A DNA stretch of 7,357 nucleotides from an uncultured bacterium (GTDB lineage Bacteria; Cyanobacteriota; Vampirovibrionia; Gastranaerophilales; Gastranaerophilaceae). The DNA is taken from NCBI GenBank assembly GCA_947365485.1, contig CANAXK010000089.1, positions 1 through 7,357 on the forward strand. Reading direction: 5' to 3'. The notes beneath the pieces were generated by a model that saw nothing but the letters and a program-made list of their open reading frames with translations, did not search any database and was not told the origin of the DNA. Both the position numbers and the translations under genes were made by a program. Shown here piece by piece: positions 6,203 through 7,357 of the stretch (within the stretch, counting starts at the first letter, position 1; the number at the start of each line of letters is the position of its first letter).

Positions 6203-7357
6203 TTTGTTTTAATCCCTTGTTCAAGATTCTGTTAAGGTTGCTAAGCGATAAATTGTTAATTCGTTCGACACCGGTTTTAAGATTGTTTTGAATCGATAAA
6301 TACGATTCATCAGAAACATTAATCGCTTCGTGCATTTTTTTTGAAATCTTGCTGTTGTCTTCATAAATCAATGCATTAGAAGTATCATACCCGTAAATAT
6401 CAGCAAAAGTTTTGTGAATAATGCATGGTTTCAAAAAACCGTATATCAATTGAAAACTCCCGGATGTTCCGGAATCCATATACCTTTTGTGCGCTTTCAG
6501 CTCCGGATCAAGAAGCGGCAAAAAATAATCGGCTTCCTCTAATGATTTGAACATAAGAGGAAAATCTACACGCCCTAAAATGTTGAAATAATGCTGGATT
6601 TTGGGATTGATTCTATCTAAATTTCCTGACCCGATTACAGTAACCTTAAAATTTCTTACACCTTTATTGTGCAAATCCTCTACGGCCTCTAAAAGCAGGC
6701 CTGAGTTTCTTCTTAGAGAAGAAAGCTCCCCTACTGTGATAAATCTGACTAATCCCGCATTTTTTGGTGTTATTGAAACATCGCCAAAATAATTAGGGTT
6801 AACAATATTGGCCTCTAGTAGCTCTTCTTTGGCTGGGTTTGCAAGTATGATTTGGGATTCCGGATTGTATTCATTGATTTTGTTAATATGATGCTGTACG
6901 TAAATGTTTTTGTTCTTTCCTTCCGGAATTTTTTTGAGGTATTCGGATACATCAATCCCTTCTACAGCAGTATCATTCTTCTTGCAATAAATGCGCTTTG
7001 AGTTAAACAAAAGACAGTGGTATTTTTTGAAATTTGCTTTTTGAATAATATGTGCAAAAGTGCTATTGTTGCATTCCCAAACCACTGTGTCTTTGGGAAG
7101 CACAGAAAATAATCCGTCACTTCCATACTGAATTAGAATTTCTGCGTTGTATCCCAACTCCTTTAGGAGCTTGTAATACCCGGGAATTGTTTCTTTGTGG
7201 CAGTCGTTTATTTCAATAATCAACACTGTCTTTTCCGGAACAGTGTGCTTCAGAAAGTCTTTTGCTAATTGCTTATCAATGGGATGCTTAACACGAAATT
7301 TTATACCAGCTATCTGGTATAATACGTGCTTCTTTTCTTTTTTTCTGCTTATTAAAC
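6189..7357 (-). CDS. GT-B-fold glycosyltransferase, partial at its N-terminus
   Basis: The frame stays open from its stop at 6189-6191 to the right edge, 388 residues inside the window. A GTG at 7226 could be taken as the start, but the 43 codons before it contain no stop and read sensibly. They include 'LYQIAGIKFRVKHP', like the 'lfGIkfrik' leader segment common near the ends of surface-glycan transferases. The real start is therefore probably beyond the window. Counting from the GTG, a Rossmann-like first strand (1-8) and helix are followed by a GT4-like second domain: 'FITVGELSSLRRNSGLLLEAV' (162-182), 'VTVIGSG' (195-201), 'ILGRVDF' (216-222), 'EEADYFLPL' (230-238) and 'GTSGSFQLIYGFLKPCII' (253-270), the usual nucleotide-sugar pocket. 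The classical Glu-x7-Glu pair is not evident. It is the first visible gene of the glycan operon and overlaps the GT8 gene by 14 bases. Donor and acceptor are unknown. Confidence 0.75.
   Translation of the reverse strand, partial: LISRKKEKKHVLYQIAGIKFRVKHPIDKQLAKDFLKHTVPEKTVLIIEINDCHKETIPGYYKLLKELGYNAEILIQYGSDGLFSVLPKDTVVWECNNSTFAHIIQKANFKKYHCLLFNSKRIYCKKNDTAVEGIDVSEYLKKIPEGKNKNIYVQHHINKINEYNPESQIILANPAKEELLEANIVNPNYFGDVSITPKNAGLVRFITVGELSSLRRNSGLLLEAVEDLHNKGVRNFKVTVIGSGNLDRINPKIQHYFNILGRVDFPLMFKSLEEADYFLPLLDPELKAHKRYMDSGTSGSFQLIYGFLKPCIIHKTFADIYGYDTSNALIYEDNSKISKKMHEAINVSDESYLSIQNNLKTGVERINNLSLSNLNRILNKGLKQNDEH
6212..6216 (-). promoter_or_regulatory. Ribosome binding site of the GT8 gene, inside the upstream gene
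   Basis: The minus strand reads AGGGA, 9 bases before the ATG at 6202, inside the last codons of the GT-B gene. It decides between the two tandem ATGs in favour of the first, since the second would be 12 bases away. Confidence 0.5.
7301..7322. repeat. Perfect 9-bp inverted repeat with 4-base loop
   Basis: The arm TTATACCAG (7301-7309) and its exact complement CTGGTATAA (7314-7322) flank CTAT. The repeat lies inside the open glycosyltransferase frame, where the minus strand encodes LYQIAGIK. There is no following T-run on either strand, so it does not look like a terminator. It could be an operator-like site, an RNA hairpin near the 5' part of the gene, or chance. Confidence 0.5.

Noticed and set aside
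1..7357. CRISPR array, tRNA, rRNA, insertion sequence or integration site
   Set aside because: No repeated spacer pattern, cloverleaf, transposase frame or flanking direct repeats could be seen on either strand.

Overview
The window is AT-rich bacterial DNA read with the standard code. It holds six protein-coding genes on two strands and no RNA gene, insertion sequence or CRISPR array that I can see. The low GC, the fused UvrD-type helicase and the mix of surface-glycan genes would suit a host-associated bacterium. Candidatus Gastranaerophilales/Melainabacteria is my best guess, but the sequence does not prove the taxon.

Left part (1-4356). A short gene for a DUF2582-type winged helix-turn-helix protein runs leftwards off the window edge. 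It has a strong ribosome binding site and codon use typical of a highly expressed gene. A 118-base divergent intergenic region follows, with two back-to-back sigma70-like promoters whose -35 boxes overlap almost completely. To the right lies a 1272-residue protein that is the most notable object here. Its first half looks like a superfamily 1 helicase fold with every catalytic motif degraded, and its second half is an intact UvrD/PcrA-like helicase. There is no nuclease domain. A 69-residue HTH-like protein follows 13 bases behind it, probably in the same transcript.

Right part (4359-7357). Three leftward genes with overlapping ends form one operon for surface polysaccharide or lipopolysaccharide: a GT-B-fold glycosyltransferase whose reading frame is open at the right edge, a GT8-family glycosyltransferase, and a UDP-glucose 4-epimerase-like SDR enzyme. 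Plausibly the epimerase supplies a UDP-sugar (for example UDP-galactose) to the GT8 enzyme, and the GT-B enzyme adds a neighbouring residue of the same glycan.

The two parts converge at 4356/4359 with only two bases between stop codons and no visible terminator hairpin. The best candidate for something not well described is the pseudo-helicase/helicase fusion. Everything else belongs to known families.
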